The notes beneath the pieces were generated by a model. It worked only from the letters and a program-made list of their open reading frames with translations. It did not search any database and was not told the origin of the DNA. DNA of 64,000 nucleotides from Alienimonas chondri (GTDB lineage Bacteria > Planctomycetota > Planctomycetia > Planctomycetales > Planctomycetaceae). This document shows, piece by piece, positions 55,755-64,000 of the stretch. The first letter of the stretch is position 1; every line of letters begins with the position of its first letter. The translations under genes and the position numbers were made by a program. The stretch lies in the NCBI RefSeq assembly GCF_013036045.1, contig NZ_WTPX01000001.1, forward strand, positions 1-64,000, in the 5' to 3' direction.

Positions 55755-56105
55755 ATGTCCGCCACCTTGAACGCTCCCGCCTCTTCCAAGAAGCGAACCG
55801 CACACGTCAATCGATTGGCGGTCGTCGATCGGCGGGCCCGCGCCCGCCGCCAAGCGCTCGCCGAAGACACCCCGCCGCCGGTCGAACGCCGCACGGTCGA
55901 ACGTCGGAAGCAGATCGATCCGACGACCTGCGAACGCGACTACAGCGATGACGAAGTCGACTTCATGCGGGCGATGGACGAATACAAACGCCTCGCCGGC
56001 CGACAGTTCCCGACCTGGAGCGAAGTGCTGGAGGTCGTTCGCGCGATCGGCTACGAGCGTGTGAACGCCTCGGTGGAGATCTCGACCATCCTCGAAGATG
56101 ACTGA
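55755..56105 (+). CDS. Small orphan protein, 116 residues
   Basis: From ATG 55755. Opens with a basic tail ([34 protein letters not shown]) and ends in a compact helical part, [40 protein letters not shown]. That second half resembles short planctomycete proteins annotated as hypothetical in which [10 protein letters not shown] recurs, by recollection only. No signal peptide. It is followed by a strong terminator at 56174-56211. Upstream 234 bp to 55521 shows no gene. Confidence 0.75.
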   Translation: MSATLNAPASSKKRTAHVNRLAVVDRRARARRQALAEDTPPPVERRTVERRKQIDPTTCERDYSDDEVDFMRAMDEYKRLAGRQFPTWSEVLEVVRAIGYERVNASVEISTILEDD

Positions 56106-56173
56106 ACGGAAGGCTGCTTGAGGCTCCCGGGGGGGATTGCAGGTTCGATGCGAGACCCCGCAGGTTCAAAACG

Positions 56174-56211
56174 AAGCACGGCGGCGGGACGAGAGTCTCG
56201 CCGCCGTGCTT
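56174..56211. terminator. Strong hairpin just before thiL
   Basis: AAGCACGGCGGCG and CGCCGCCGTGCTT form a perfect 13-bp stem around GGACGAGAGTCT, whose GAC/GTC bases extend pairing. It ends the 55755-56105 gene from the plus strand. It lies only 16 bp before the thiL ATG, an unusually tight spacing. Confidence 0.85.
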
Positions 56212-56227
56212 GCGTTACGGTGCGGAG

Positions 56228-57118
56228 ATGTCCGCCGAGTTCGACCTGATCCGCTCGCTCCAACGCGCCGCTCGACCGGACTCGCGGACGCCGTTGGGAA
56301 TCGGCGACGACGCGGCGGTCCTGAACCTCGCCGGACGTCCCGTCGTCTGCTGCGATCTGATCGCCGAGGGGACGCACTTCCCGGCGGAGACCCCGCCGGA
56401 CCTCGTCGGTCGGAAGGCATTGGCCGTGAACCTGTCGGACTGTGCCGCGATGGCGGCAACGCCGACGGCGGCGTTCGTCGGACTGCTCGTGGATCGTCGC
56501 CGCGGCTTCGCCTATGCCGAAGCGATCATGGGAGGGCTGACCGAGCTGGCCGAGCAGTTCGACGTGACGCTCGCCGGGGGCGATACGGCCACGCACGACG
56601 GGCCGACCAGCGTGTGCGTGACGGTCGTCGGAACGTGCGAACGGGAAGTGCGACGCACCGGGGCCAGGCCGGGCGACGCCCTCCTGGTCACCGGTTCGCT
56701 CGGCGGCAGTTTGCCGTCCGGTCGCCATCTGACGTTCCCACCGAGGGTCGCCGAAGCCCAGGCGTTGGTCGCGGCGGCGAACCTGCACGCCATGATCGAT
56801 CTCTCGGACGGTCTCCTCGCTGACTGCGGACGGCTCTGCGAAGCGTCGGGCGTGTCCGCAGAGCTGACAGCGGAGGCGATCCCCGTCGCCGAGGGCGCCG
56901 CGGGGCTACGGGCGGCTCTGACGGACGGCGAAGATTTCGAATTGCTGTTCGCCGTCGCGGAGACCGATGCGGTGCGTCTCCTGGCCGATCCCCCTGTCGA
57001 CTGCGGGTTAACCCGAGTCGGTCGCATCGGCGCAGGCGCCGGCGTGACGGTCCGTGACGCTACGGGAGAACCGCTGTCGTTCCGCACGGCCGGCTACGAG
57101 CATCAATTCGCCTCGTAA
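56228..57118 (+). CDS. thiL: Thiamine-monophosphate kinase
   Basis: A 296-residue enzyme making thiamine diphosphate from thiamine monophosphate. Start ATG 56228. PurM-like ATP grasp residues are seen in PLGIGDDAAVLNLAGRPVVC, RKALAVNLSDCAAMAATPTA, FDVTLAGGDTATHDGPTSVC, GDALLVTGSLGGSLPSGRHL and AMIDLSDGLLADCGRLCEAS. Fairly standard in length. The leader is just 16 nt after a strong hairpin, so transcription may start within the hairpin or the gene may be read through. Confidence 0.94.
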   Translation: MSAEFDLIRSLQRAARPDSRTPLGIGDDAAVLNLAGRPVVCCDLIAEGTHFPAETPPDLVGRKALAVNLSDCAAMAATPTAAFVGLLVDRRRGFAYAEAIMGGLTELAEQFDVTLAGGDTATHDGPTSVCVTVVGTCEREVRRTGARPGDALLVTGSLGGSLPSGRHLTFPPRVAEAQALVAAANLHAMIDLSDGLLADCGRLCEASGVSAELTAEAIPVAEGAAGLRAALTDGEDFELLFAVAETDAVRLLADPPVDCGLTRVGRIGAGAGVTVRDATGEPLSFRTAGYEHQFAS

Positions 57119-57148
57119 TCGCCCGGCGACGATTGCAGACGACCGGTG

Positions 57149-57943
57149 CTAAGCAGCCCGTTTCGGATCGAACCCGCGGGCCAGTTCGTCGTCCCATTCT
57201 TCCAGCAGCGGCCAATCGACGGCGCAGGTGCCGAAGTCCGAGAGGTGCAGATAACCGCGCAGCCGGTCGATCGCTCCCTGCAAGACCTTCGGATCGTTGC
57301 GGAAGATGGGGCCGTGGCTCGGCAGCAGCCAGGCGGCGTCGCAGTCGCGGATGCGTTCCAAGCTCTGGATGAACGCGGGCAGTTCGCTGCCGTGGTGGGC
57401 GTCGATGTTGCCGACTCCGCCGTCCCGGTAGATGTTGTCGCCGCTGAACAGCAGGTCGTTCATGCGAAACGACAGCTGCCCGTCGGTGTGGCCGGGGGTG
57501 CTCCAGACGGTCAACGTCTGAGAACCGACCGTCAGTTCGTCGCCCTCGTCGATCGTGCGGTCGAACGTGACCGCCGGCATCGGTTCGTCGATCCCCTGAG
57601 CCGGGATCAGCGCATAGCTGGTAATCCGATCGTCCGCTTCCAGCACCGCCTTGGTCCGGGGGTGGCCGATCACTTCCGCATTGGGCAACAATGCCTTCGC
57701 CGCGGCGAGCCCCTGCACGTGGTCGGCGTCGGCATGCGTGGCGACCAGCGCCCGGCAGTTCGCCAGCGGCAAGTCGACCGACCGGACGATGTCGATGACC
57801 TCCGCGACGGTGTCTTCATACCCGACGTCGATCATCAGCCAGTCGGCCCCGTCGTGCACGACATAAACGGCGCAGCCCAGTCGACGGCCGGCTTGATTGT
57901 TGAGTTCAAGGACGTGCGGAAAGACGTCGCGGCGAGGCTGCAT
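57149..57943 (-). CDS. Metallo-beta-lactamase fold hydrolase
   Basis: A 264-residue MBL-fold protein. The di-metal motif is THADADHVQG, then STPGHTDGQLSFRMNDLLFS with the second His, GDNIYRDGG supplying the bridging Asp, and a final LPSHGPIFRND with His. This set is typical of glyoxalase II-like and related hydrolases. The extended C-terminus (CAVDWPLLEEWDDELARGFD) is unusual and its role unknown. Substrate undetermined. It is convergent with thiL (30 bp) and divergent from the zinc-ribbon protein. Confidence 0.87.
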   Translation of the reverse strand: MQPRRDVFPHVLELNNQAGRRLGCAVYVVHDGADWLMIDVGYEDTVAEVIDIVRSVDLPLANCRALVATHADADHVQGLAAAKALLPNAEVIGHPRTKAVLEADDRITSYALIPAQGIDEPMPAVTFDRTIDEGDELTVGSQTLTVWSTPGHTDGQLSFRMNDLLFSGDNIYRDGGVGNIDAHHGSELPAFIQSLERIRDCDAAWLLPSHGPIFRNDPKVLQGAIDRLRGYLHLSDFGTCAVDWPLLEEWDDELARGFDPKRAA

Positions 57944-58173
57944 GGGGGGCGAACGAGACGAACTGCGGCGGAGCGGCGAATGCCGGCGGGTATCCTAGAT
58001 CGCAGGAGCGTGGGGCCGACCGCTCCCGGGGCAAGCCGCGTCGTCCGGCCACGGATTGACACCCGATCCCAGTCTGACCCGGATGATCCTCCCGGGGAAC
58101 GTCCCGCGAGCCGCTGATCGCTCCCCGACCGTTTGCGTCCGGGGCCTCGGGGGGGCACCCTGCCCGGTCCATT

Positions 58174-59634
58174 TTGGACTTCGCTTCCGCCGTTCCGCTC
58201 ACACGCCCGCGGTCGATCGCCCGCCCCGCCCCGATCGAGTTCGCCTGTCCGCATTGCCGGGCCATTCTGCGCGCGCCGCATGACGCCGCCGGCGCCCTCG
58301 GCGACTGCCCCCACTGCGAAAAGGAAGCCCGCATCCCCGGTGGCGCGGCGCCGGAGGCCGCGGATCCGCTGGCGTTCATTCCCGTCGGCGCCCCCCTCGA
58401 TCACGAGGCGGTGCAGGCCGCCATCGAGCAGTCGGCGCCGGAGCGCACGCCCGATGTCTCCGACTCGGCAAAGTCCGGCTCCGCGAAGGAGGAGGGCGAA
58501 CCGGCCAAGACGCCGATCGCGACCGCGGAGCGCTCGCCCGACGCCGCGGCGCCTGACGGCGGAGTGGTGTTCGCACCGGCCGACGGGGACGACGCGGCGC
58601 CTGTCACGTTCGAATCCGCTGACGACTCGGACGGCCTGCCGGGCGACGACGCGGCGCCGGACAAATATGACGACGAGTACGCCCCCGCGGCCGCCAGGGG
58701 GCCGGCGCCGAGACGTGGGACGCGCCGCCGGAAGCGGGGGAATCCGGTCTTGGCGAGCGTGGTGTTGCTCCTGCTGCTCGGCGGAATCGGGGCGGCCGGG
58801 TGGGTGATGTACGACCGGCTCGCCGGGCCCCCGCCGGTCGGGTTGGCGGCGACGGAACTCTCCGCGGACGCCGTTCCGCCCGCTTCCTTCCGCCCCCCCG
58901 CCGGCGTCGATCAGGAGGCGCTGCGGAAGGTCGAAGCCGGCGTGCCGTTCAACAGCCCGGTCCTCGAAGTGCTGCTGACCGGGACGCGATCCCGGTCCGG
59001 CGGCGGCGGTGGCCGACAACCGGAACCTGACGCGGGCGGCATGACGGACCGCGGCGGTATGTCCGACGCCGCTCCCATGGACGGAGAACCGGACGACGAC
59101 CCCGCGGACGAAGAGGCCAGCGACGGCGAGATGGCCGCGGACAGGGACGACGCGGCTGAGCCGAACGCCGATCCGCCGGCGGGGGCGCCGTCGATCGAAG
59201 AGGGATCGATCCGAGTGGAGATCCGCCCCGGATCCGCCGGCCGATTGGTTCGGGTCTCCCCCCGCGAGCGCCCGGAGGTCGCGGCATGGATCGAAGCGAA
59301 CACTGGGCTGTACGGCGAAAAACAGCTCGCGTTCGTGAAGGCCCGCGGGGAGTTCTTCGCCGCCGTCCCGGCGGGGAAGCAGACCGCGGAGTACCGCAAT
59401 TCCGTCGCCTTGAACGTGGCGACGGAGGCGTTGGGCTGGAGCGTCGAGGCGGTCGCCGACGGCCGCGTCGTCCCCTGCTGTCGGGAGACCGAGTCGGGCG
59501 ACCTGCTGTTCTGCATCCCCCGGACCGCCGCCGGCTTCACGATCCGCGGCCGCGACATCCCGGGGCAGGGCCGCGTGTTTCCGTACGAATTCATCGCGAC
59601 GCTCGATCCGCCGCCCGGCGGCGCGGGGGAGTAG
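58174..59634 (+). CDS. Zinc-ribbon, single-helix membrane protein
   Basis: A 486-residue protein with a TTG start at 58174 that is not certain. A zinc ribbon is at Cys25/Cys28 and Cys45/Cys48 (FACPHCRAIL, LGDCPHCEKE), then an acidic low-complexity stretch, a membrane helix at about 190-212 (VLASVVLLLLLGGIGAAGWV), an exported acidic Gly/Asp-rich segment, and a C-terminal domain with VRVSPRERPEVAAWIEANTG, EKQLAFVKARGEFFAAVPA and CRETESGDLLFCIP. The zinc-ribbon-plus-membrane-helix layout is common in planctomycetes. The C-terminal domain is unrecognised. Confidence 0.78.
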   Translation: MDFASAVPLTRPRSIARPAPIEFACPHCRAILRAPHDAAGALGDCPHCEKEARIPGGAAPEAADPLAFIPVGAPLDHEAVQAAIEQSAPERTPDVSDSAKSGSAKEEGEPAKTPIATAERSPDAAAPDGGVVFAPADGDDAAPVTFESADDSDGLPGDDAAPDKYDDEYAPAAARGPAPRRGTRRRKRGNPVLASVVLLLLLGGIGAAGWVMYDRLAGPPPVGLAATELSADAVPPASFRPPAGVDQEALRKVEAGVPFNSPVLEVLLTGTRSRSGGGGGRQPEPDAGGMTDRGGMSDAAPMDGEPDDDPADEEASDGEMAADRDDAAEPNADPPAGAPSIEEGSIRVEIRPGSAGRLVRVSPRERPEVAAWIEANTGLYGEKQLAFVKARGEFFAAVPAGKQTAEYRNSVALNVATEALGWSVEAVADGRVVPCCRETESGDLLFCIPRTAAGFTIRGRDIPGQGRVFPYEFIATLDPPPGGAGE

Positions 59635-59673
59635 ACTACGGTCGCCCTGCTTGCCTGCGTCGAAGGCTCACCG

Positions 59674-60942
59674 ATGTCCGCGTTCCTGCTGTATCTGCCC
59701 GCCGGCATCGCCGCGGTCGTCTTGATCTGGATTGCGGCCCGGGTGAGGTCGGCGTACTTCGGCTGGACGGCAGCGACGACGTTCGGCGTGGCGCTGCTCC
59801 TCTGCGGCTTCAATCCGGGTCTCGGCGCGATCCCCCACACGTTAGGGGCGCTGTCGTGCGGGTTCGCCGTTGCGATGTTGCGGGCCTGCGGGGTGAAGCC
59901 AAAATGGGCCGCGGCGGGCGTCGGCGCGACGTTCATGGCAGCCTGCGCCGTCGACGCGGGACGCTTCTACGCGTCGGAATATCGACCTTGGCTGGCGGAG
60001 GTGACGGAACAGCGTGAGGCCCACCCCGCCGTCCCCCGATCGACCCGGCTGCCGCGGACGGAACCGGTCGTCGCACAATCGGCTCCCTACCGCAGCGACG
60101 AGAAGTGGGACCAGTATTTCTCTGAAACTGAACCGTCGTGGCACAGCGATGAACGCCCCGGCGACGGCTTCCGGCGGGTGATGGGGCGGTTGCACTCAGT
60201 GCACACCGATTTCGCCGATCGCTTCGCCCAGCGAATGGGGTTTGGCATCCACCGCATGCCCCAGGTGCAATGGGAGCTACGCGAGTTCAAAACCTTCCCC
60301 GCCGCCCCGACGGGCAGCGAACGCATCCGGCAGCCGAGTGGCGTGAGCGGTGAAGACCCGAAGGCTGCGACGGCGGTCATCGGCACGGAGCGGGCGGCGA
60401 TCGCCGCGTGGCACAGGGAGCGGGGGATCGACTTCGCGAACGAAGCCGGCTTCGGCGCGTTCGGCGATCGAGGACCGGGATACGGGGACTTGCTCCCGAA
60501 AGACTTCGATCCCGCCAGCGGCGAGGGACCGTTCCTGATCGGCTTCGAATCGCACGCCGCACAAACCGCGGCCGACGAGGAACCGTTACCGGGATGGTCG
60601 CTGACCGGGTTCGAGTTGATCGGTCTGATCCTCCACGACGAACCGGTCGCCTATCAGTCCGACTACCTGCCGATCGCCGGGCCGAACGCCCCGCACAACA
60701 TCCGACCGCTGACCGACTTTGAAGCGAAGGGGCTGGCCCGGCTCGCGATGGGCGAGTGGGTCTACGCCGAGGCCGATGCCGAACGATTCCGGGCCGTCGG
60801 CGCCCTCACCGCCGCGACCGCCTGCGCGGACTGTCACGCCGTCGAGGAGGGTCGCTTGTTGGGCGCCCTGAGCTACGAGTTTCTGCGGTCCCCCAGCGCT
60901 GAGGGGATCGGCCCCGGGGCGGGCGACGGTGGGATCGACTGA
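59674..60942 (+). CDS. Membrane-anchored protein with one c-type heme site
   Basis: A 422-residue protein. Three hydrophobic segments near the N-terminus (LLYLPAGIAAVVLIWIAARV, WTAATTFGVALLLCGFNPGL, AAAGVGATFMAACAVDAGRF) anchor it. The bulk is a soluble part with FRRVMGRLHSVHTDFADRFA and LTGFELIGLILHDEPVAYQS, and a single CADCH heme-binding motif follows (TAATACADCHAVEEGRLLGA) about 35 residues before the end. Domain order recalls planctomycete cytochrome-like membrane proteins. It is 48 bp upstream of the PVC cytochrome, so an electron-transfer pair is possible. Confidence 0.75.
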   Translation: MSAFLLYLPAGIAAVVLIWIAARVRSAYFGWTAATTFGVALLLCGFNPGLGAIPHTLGALSCGFAVAMLRACGVKPKWAAAGVGATFMAACAVDAGRFYASEYRPWLAEVTEQREAHPAVPRSTRLPRTEPVVAQSAPYRSDEKWDQYFSETEPSWHSDERPGDGFRRVMGRLHSVHTDFADRFAQRMGFGIHRMPQVQWELREFKTFPAAPTGSERIRQPSGVSGEDPKAATAVIGTERAAIAAWHRERGIDFANEAGFGAFGDRGPGYGDLLPKDFDPASGEGPFLIGFESHAAQTAADEEPLPGWSLTGFELIGLILHDEPVAYQSDYLPIAGPNAPHNIRPLTDFEAKGLARLAMGEWVYAEADAERFRAVGALTAATACADCHAVEEGRLLGALSYEFLRSPSAEGIGPGAGDGGID

Positions 60943-60990
60943 CGCGGGTGCGTAGGCTGCCGGCCGTCGTACGCATCCATCGTAGCCGCT

Positions 60991-63900
60991 ATGTCTCTCC
61001 GTCGTCTGTCGTTCGCCCTGATCTTGTTAGCTGGCCCGGCGTTCTTGCCGGCCGGGGAGTTGAAATACGCCGGCTTGCCGGCCGAAGAGGCGGCGGCGGT
61101 CATGCGGTTGCCGGACGGCTTCCGGGTCGTGCCGTTCGCGGCGGAACCGGACGTGGTGCAGCCGATCGCGATGACGATCGACCACCGCGGCCGGCTGTGG
61201 GTCGCCGAGGGGCACAGCTACCCGGTCAAACGGCCGGAGGGCGAGGGGAAGGACCGCATCCTGATTTTCGAGGACACCGACGGCGACGGCCGGCATGACG
61301 TGCGGAAGGTCTTCGCGGAGGGGCTGAACCTCGTCAGCGGCTTGGAAGTCGGCTTCGGCGGGGTGTTCGTCGGGCAGGCGCCGCACCTGCTGTTCATCCC
61401 GGACGCCGACGGCGACGACGTGCCGGACGGCCCGCCGGAGGTGCTGCTCGACGGCTGGCACGACGAAGACACCCACGAAACGCTGAACTCCTTCATCTGG
61501 GGACCGGACGGCTGGCTCTACGGCTGCCACGGCGTGTTCACCCACTCGCGGGTCGGCCCGCCAGGCACGCCGGACGATCAGCGGGTGCCGATTAACGCCG
61601 GCATCTGGCGGTATCACCCGACCAGCCGGGCGTTCGAGGTCTTCGCCCACGGCACCAGCAACCCGTGGGGCGTGGACTTCGACGAACGCGGCCAGAGCTT
61701 TCTGACCTGCTGCGTGATCCCGCACCTGTTCCACGTGATCCCCGGGGCCCGCTACTTCCGTCAGGCGGGCCGGCATTTCGATCCGCACGTCTACGAAGAC
61801 ATCCCCACGATCGCCAAACACCGACACTTCGTCGGGCACCAGTGGACGCAGGCGGACAGGGAGGCCAGCCTCGACTTCGGCGGCGGACACGCCCACGCGG
61901 GAGCGATGATCTATCAGGGGGACGCCTGGCCGGCCGAGTTTCGTGGCCAACTGCTGATGAATAACATTCACGGCGCGCGGCTGAACGCCGATTCGCTCAC
62001 GCCGTCCGGCAGCGGATTCGTCGGCGATCGCCTGCCGGACTTCTGCCTGACGGACGATCTCGCCAGTCAGATGCTCTACCTGCGAACCGGCCCGGACGGG
62101 AACGTGTTCGTAATCGACTGGTACGACACGAACCAGTGCCACCACCGCGGGATCGAAAACCACGACCGCTCGAACGGCCGGATCTGGAAGATTGTCCACG
62201 AGAACCCTGTAACGCCGAGGCCCCGCGGGGCCTCGGCGTTACAGGGGACGAGCGAGGAACTGGTCGATCTCCTGACGCACGAGAACGTCTTCCAACGCCG
62301 ACAGGCTCAGCGGTTGCTTCAAGAACGCGGCCCGGACGAAGCCGCGGTCGAAGCGTTAGGCAAAATGTACTCTTCCGCCGACTCCCTCGACCGTCTGCGG
62401 GCCCTGTGGGCGCTGACCGCGACCGCGACGCTGACCGGCGAACAACTGGACGCGGCCTTGGGCGACGAAGACGCTGACGTCCGACTGTGGGGCGTCCGGC
62501 TGACCGGCCAATCGCTCCCGGCGCTGCCGATGAGCGGCGGCATCCCCCGCGCGATCGGCGACTTGCCCCCGCTGCCGGCGTTCGGCGATCGGCTGGACGT
62601 CTTGGTTGAGATGGCGAAGTCGGACGACGACGCTTCGGTACGGCTGGAACTCGCCTCCCTGGCTCAGCGGTTGCCGGTCGACCAGCGGTGGGGACTGCTT
62701 GAAGCGCTGCTGGCGCGGGGCGAAGACGCGGACGATCACAACTTGCCGCTGATGCTGTGGTACGCCTTCGAACCGTTGGTGCCGGCGGACGCTGAACGCG
62801 CGTTGTCGGTCGCGTTGGCGGGCGAGATCCCGACTGTCCGGCGGCTGGCGTTGCGGCGGGTGGGCGAATTGGGCACGGCGGAATCGCGTGCAGCGATCGT
62901 GTCGGTGATTTCCGATTCGGCCGAGCGCCCCGAGCGCGCCCTCGAAGCGCTGGCGGGGCTGAGATCCGCGATCGCCGGTCGTGACGTCGAGCGGCCGGCC
63001 GGCTGGGATGCGGCGCTCACGGCTCTGGCGCTCAGCGACGATCTGCGAGTTCTGGATCGCGCGCAGGGACTGGATTACCGCTTCGGCACCGCGGAGGCGG
63101 GACAGGAACGGCAGGCGGTCCTCGCCGATGAGGCCGCTTCCCTCGAACGTCGCCGCGGGGCGCTGGCGGACCTGCTGGACGTATCGCCCCGGGAGTTACC
63201 GATTTTCCTACGGCGCCTGATCAGCGCCGAGCCGGCCAGCCCGTTCGCGGCGGATCTGATTCGCGGATTGGGCCGCACGAACGACCCGGCGAACGCTCCG
63301 TTCCTGAGGCAGTATTACCCCCGCTTCGCCCCCGCCGCGAAACGGGCGGCGCTCGCGGTATTGGTCGCTCGCCCCGTCGGCGCCGACCTGCTTCTGACCG
63401 CCATGGCGAACGAAGAGATTCCCACGGTCGACCTCACCGCCGACCTGGCTCGACAGATTCGCAGCTTGAACGATGAGGGGCTGACCGCCCGGTTGCGAGA
63501 CGTTTGGGGCACGGTCGCGGAGACGGATGCGGACCGCCTTCGTCTGATCGACTCGTGGAAGCGAAAGGTCGCCGCGGGCAACAACGACAGCGACGTGACG
63601 CCGGACCTCGTCGCCGGCCGGGCGCTGTTCAAGAAGACCTGCGGGCAGTGCCACGAGTTGTACGGCGAGGGGGAGAAGGTCGGCCCCGGCTTGACCGGAT
63701 CGAACCGCAGAGACCTCGATTACCTGCTGTCCAACATCCTCGCCCCGTCCGCCGTGATGGCAAAGGACTACCGGCCGACCGTGTTCCTGCTTGCCGACGG
63801 TCGCGTGCTGACCGGTTTGATTCAGGCCAAAACCGACGCCGTCGTGACGCTCGCCACCGCGGACGGCGAAGCGATCGTGCCGGTCGCGGACATCCTCGAA

Positions 63901-64000
63901 CGCACGGAGAGCGACACCTCGATGATGCCGGACGGCTTGCTCACGCCGCTGTCGACCGAGCAGGTGCGGAACCTCGTCGCCTATCTCCGCAGCGACAGCC
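60991..64000 (+). CDS. PVC-type heme-binding propeller/HEAT cytochrome (C-terminus beyond window)
   Basis: Over 1003 residues from ATG 60991, open to the right edge. A signal peptide (RLSFALILLAGPAFLPAGEL) leads into the PVC membrane-bound dehydrogenase-like propeller (ELKYAGLPAEEAAAVMRLPD, VAEGHSYPVKRPEGEGKDRI, NSFIWGPDGWLYGCHGVFTH, FAHGTSNPWGVDFDERGQSF, GGGHAHAGAMIYQGD). HEAT-like repeats follow, then the cytochrome part with KKTCGQCHELYG and GLTGSNRRDLDYLLSNILAP. These giant exported proteins are a planctomycete hallmark and may oxidise sugars or alcohols; the substrate is unknown. A 42-bp palindrome codes residues 405-419. Confidence 0.92.
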   Translation, partial: MSLRRLSFALILLAGPAFLPAGELKYAGLPAEEAAAVMRLPDGFRVVPFAAEPDVVQPIAMTIDHRGRLWVAEGHSYPVKRPEGEGKDRILIFEDTDGDGRHDVRKVFAEGLNLVSGLEVGFGGVFVGQAPHLLFIPDADGDDVPDGPPEVLLDGWHDEDTHETLNSFIWGPDGWLYGCHGVFTHSRVGPPGTPDDQRVPINAGIWRYHPTSRAFEVFAHGTSNPWGVDFDERGQSFLTCCVIPHLFHVIPGARYFRQAGRHFDPHVYEDIPTIAKHRHFVGHQWTQADREASLDFGGGHAHAGAMIYQGDAWPAEFRGQLLMNNIHGARLNADSLTPSGSGFVGDRLPDFCLTDDLASQMLYLRTGPDGNVFVIDWYDTNQCHHRGIENHDRSNGRIWKIVHENPVTPRPRGASALQGTSEELVDLLTHENVFQRRQAQRLLQERGPDEAAVEALGKMYSSADSLDRLRALWALTATATLTGEQLDAALGDEDADVRLWGVRLTGQSLPALPMSGGIPRAIGDLPPLPAFGDRLDVLVEMAKSDDDASVRLELASLAQRLPVDQRWGLLEALLARGEDADDHNLPLMLWYAFEPLVPADAERALSVALAGEIPTVRRLALRRVGELGTAESRAAIVSVISDSAERPERALEALAGLRSAIAGRDVERPAGWDAALTALALSDDLRVLDRAQGLDYRFGTAEAGQERQAVLADEAASLERRRGALADLLDVSPRELPIFLRRLISAEPASPFAADLIRGLGRTNDPANAPFLRQYYPRFAPAAKRAALAVLVARPVGADLLLTAMANEEIPTVDLTADLARQIRSLNDEGLTARLRDVWGTVAETDADRLRLIDSWKRKVAAGNNDSDVTPDLVAGRALFKKTCGQCHELYGEGEKVGPGLTGSNRRDLDYLLSNILAPSAVMAKDYRPTVFLLADGRVLTGLIQAKTDAVVTLATADGEAIVPVADILERTESDTSMMPDGLLTPLSTEQVRNLVAYLRSDS
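62205..62246. repeat. Perfect 42-bp palindrome inside the PVC cytochrome gene
   Basis: CCCTGTAACGCCGAGGCCCC is followed after GC by its exact reverse complement, so all 42 bases are palindromic. It spans residues 405-419 (NPVTPRPRGASALQG), at the end of the propeller just before the HEAT region, and keeps the frame open. The high symmetry, Pro/Arg-rich coding sense and domain-border location suggest an inserted palindromic element. Confidence 0.95.

Overview
This 64 kb window is GC-rich bacterial chromosome, and its gene content points to a member of the Planctomycetota. Evidence for this: a PVC-type propeller/HEAT/CxxCH cytochrome at the right edge, DUF1571 and YdjY-domain secreted proteins, an H4MPT-pathway methenyl cyclohydrolase (Mch) in a bacterium, HemQ with the full coproheme decarboxylase signature, a split glycine decarboxylase, and many short planctomycete-style orphan proteins. 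I do not assign a genus. I see no rRNA, tRNA, CRISPR array, prophage or insertion sequence. The region reads as core chromosome with small operons on both strands and short intergenic gaps, none longer than about 240 bp. The first and last genes are cut by the window edges.

Layout. 1-8570: a heavy-metal (probably copper) efflux locus. A CusC/TolC-like outer-membrane factor faces a Cys-rich secreted protein, a Cys/His-rich lipoprotein, a CusB-like adaptor with metal-binding modules, and a CusA-like RND pump. A TACCC-N5-GGGTA dyad in the divergent promoter resembles a CsoR operator. 8788-15086 (minus): a GT9 heptosyltransferase-like enzyme, a DUF11 surface protein, a diadenylate cyclase, a secreted protein and NAD kinase, with a six-copy 15-bp tandem repeat before the secreted-protein gene. 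15153-17660 (plus): a protein resembling ACP phosphodiesterase, a TIM-barrel sugar epimerase and HemQ. 17682-20725 (minus): DUF1571, YdjY and alpha/beta-hydrolase proteins. 20813-23901 (plus): a GT4 glycosyltransferase coupled to asparagine synthase, probably for envelope polysaccharide. 23941-33064: SGNH hydrolase, GlsB-like membrane protein, ComEC, TPR protein, UvrA paralogue and small orphans.

33168-46109: leuB, a BI-1 membrane protein, a cyclophilin, an inositol-monophosphatase-family enzyme, a secreted protein, Mch head-to-head with a MOSC protein, aconitase coupled to a membrane protein, and a PQQ-like propeller coupled to a c-type cytochrome. 46151-53147: a methyltransferase, a fusion of a degenerate YrdC domain with a YwlE-like arginine phosphatase next to rpiB (the Bacillus ywlC-ywlE-ywlF order), then gcvH-gcvPA-gcvPB with a lipoate ligase-like gene, which together make and lipoylate the glycine decarboxylase system (no gcvT here). 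53212-64000: an FHA protein, a tiny orphan, an ECF sigma factor with its probable anti-sigma partner, thiL, an MBL hydrolase, and three large or heme proteins.

The least explained signals are palindromes. Two hairpins 17.5 kb apart share one core, one of them lies inside a pair of inverted GGGGCGTCAGCCCC-type repeats, and a perfect 42-bp palindrome is embedded in frame inside the PVC cytochrome gene. They suggest dispersed palindromic elements in this genome.
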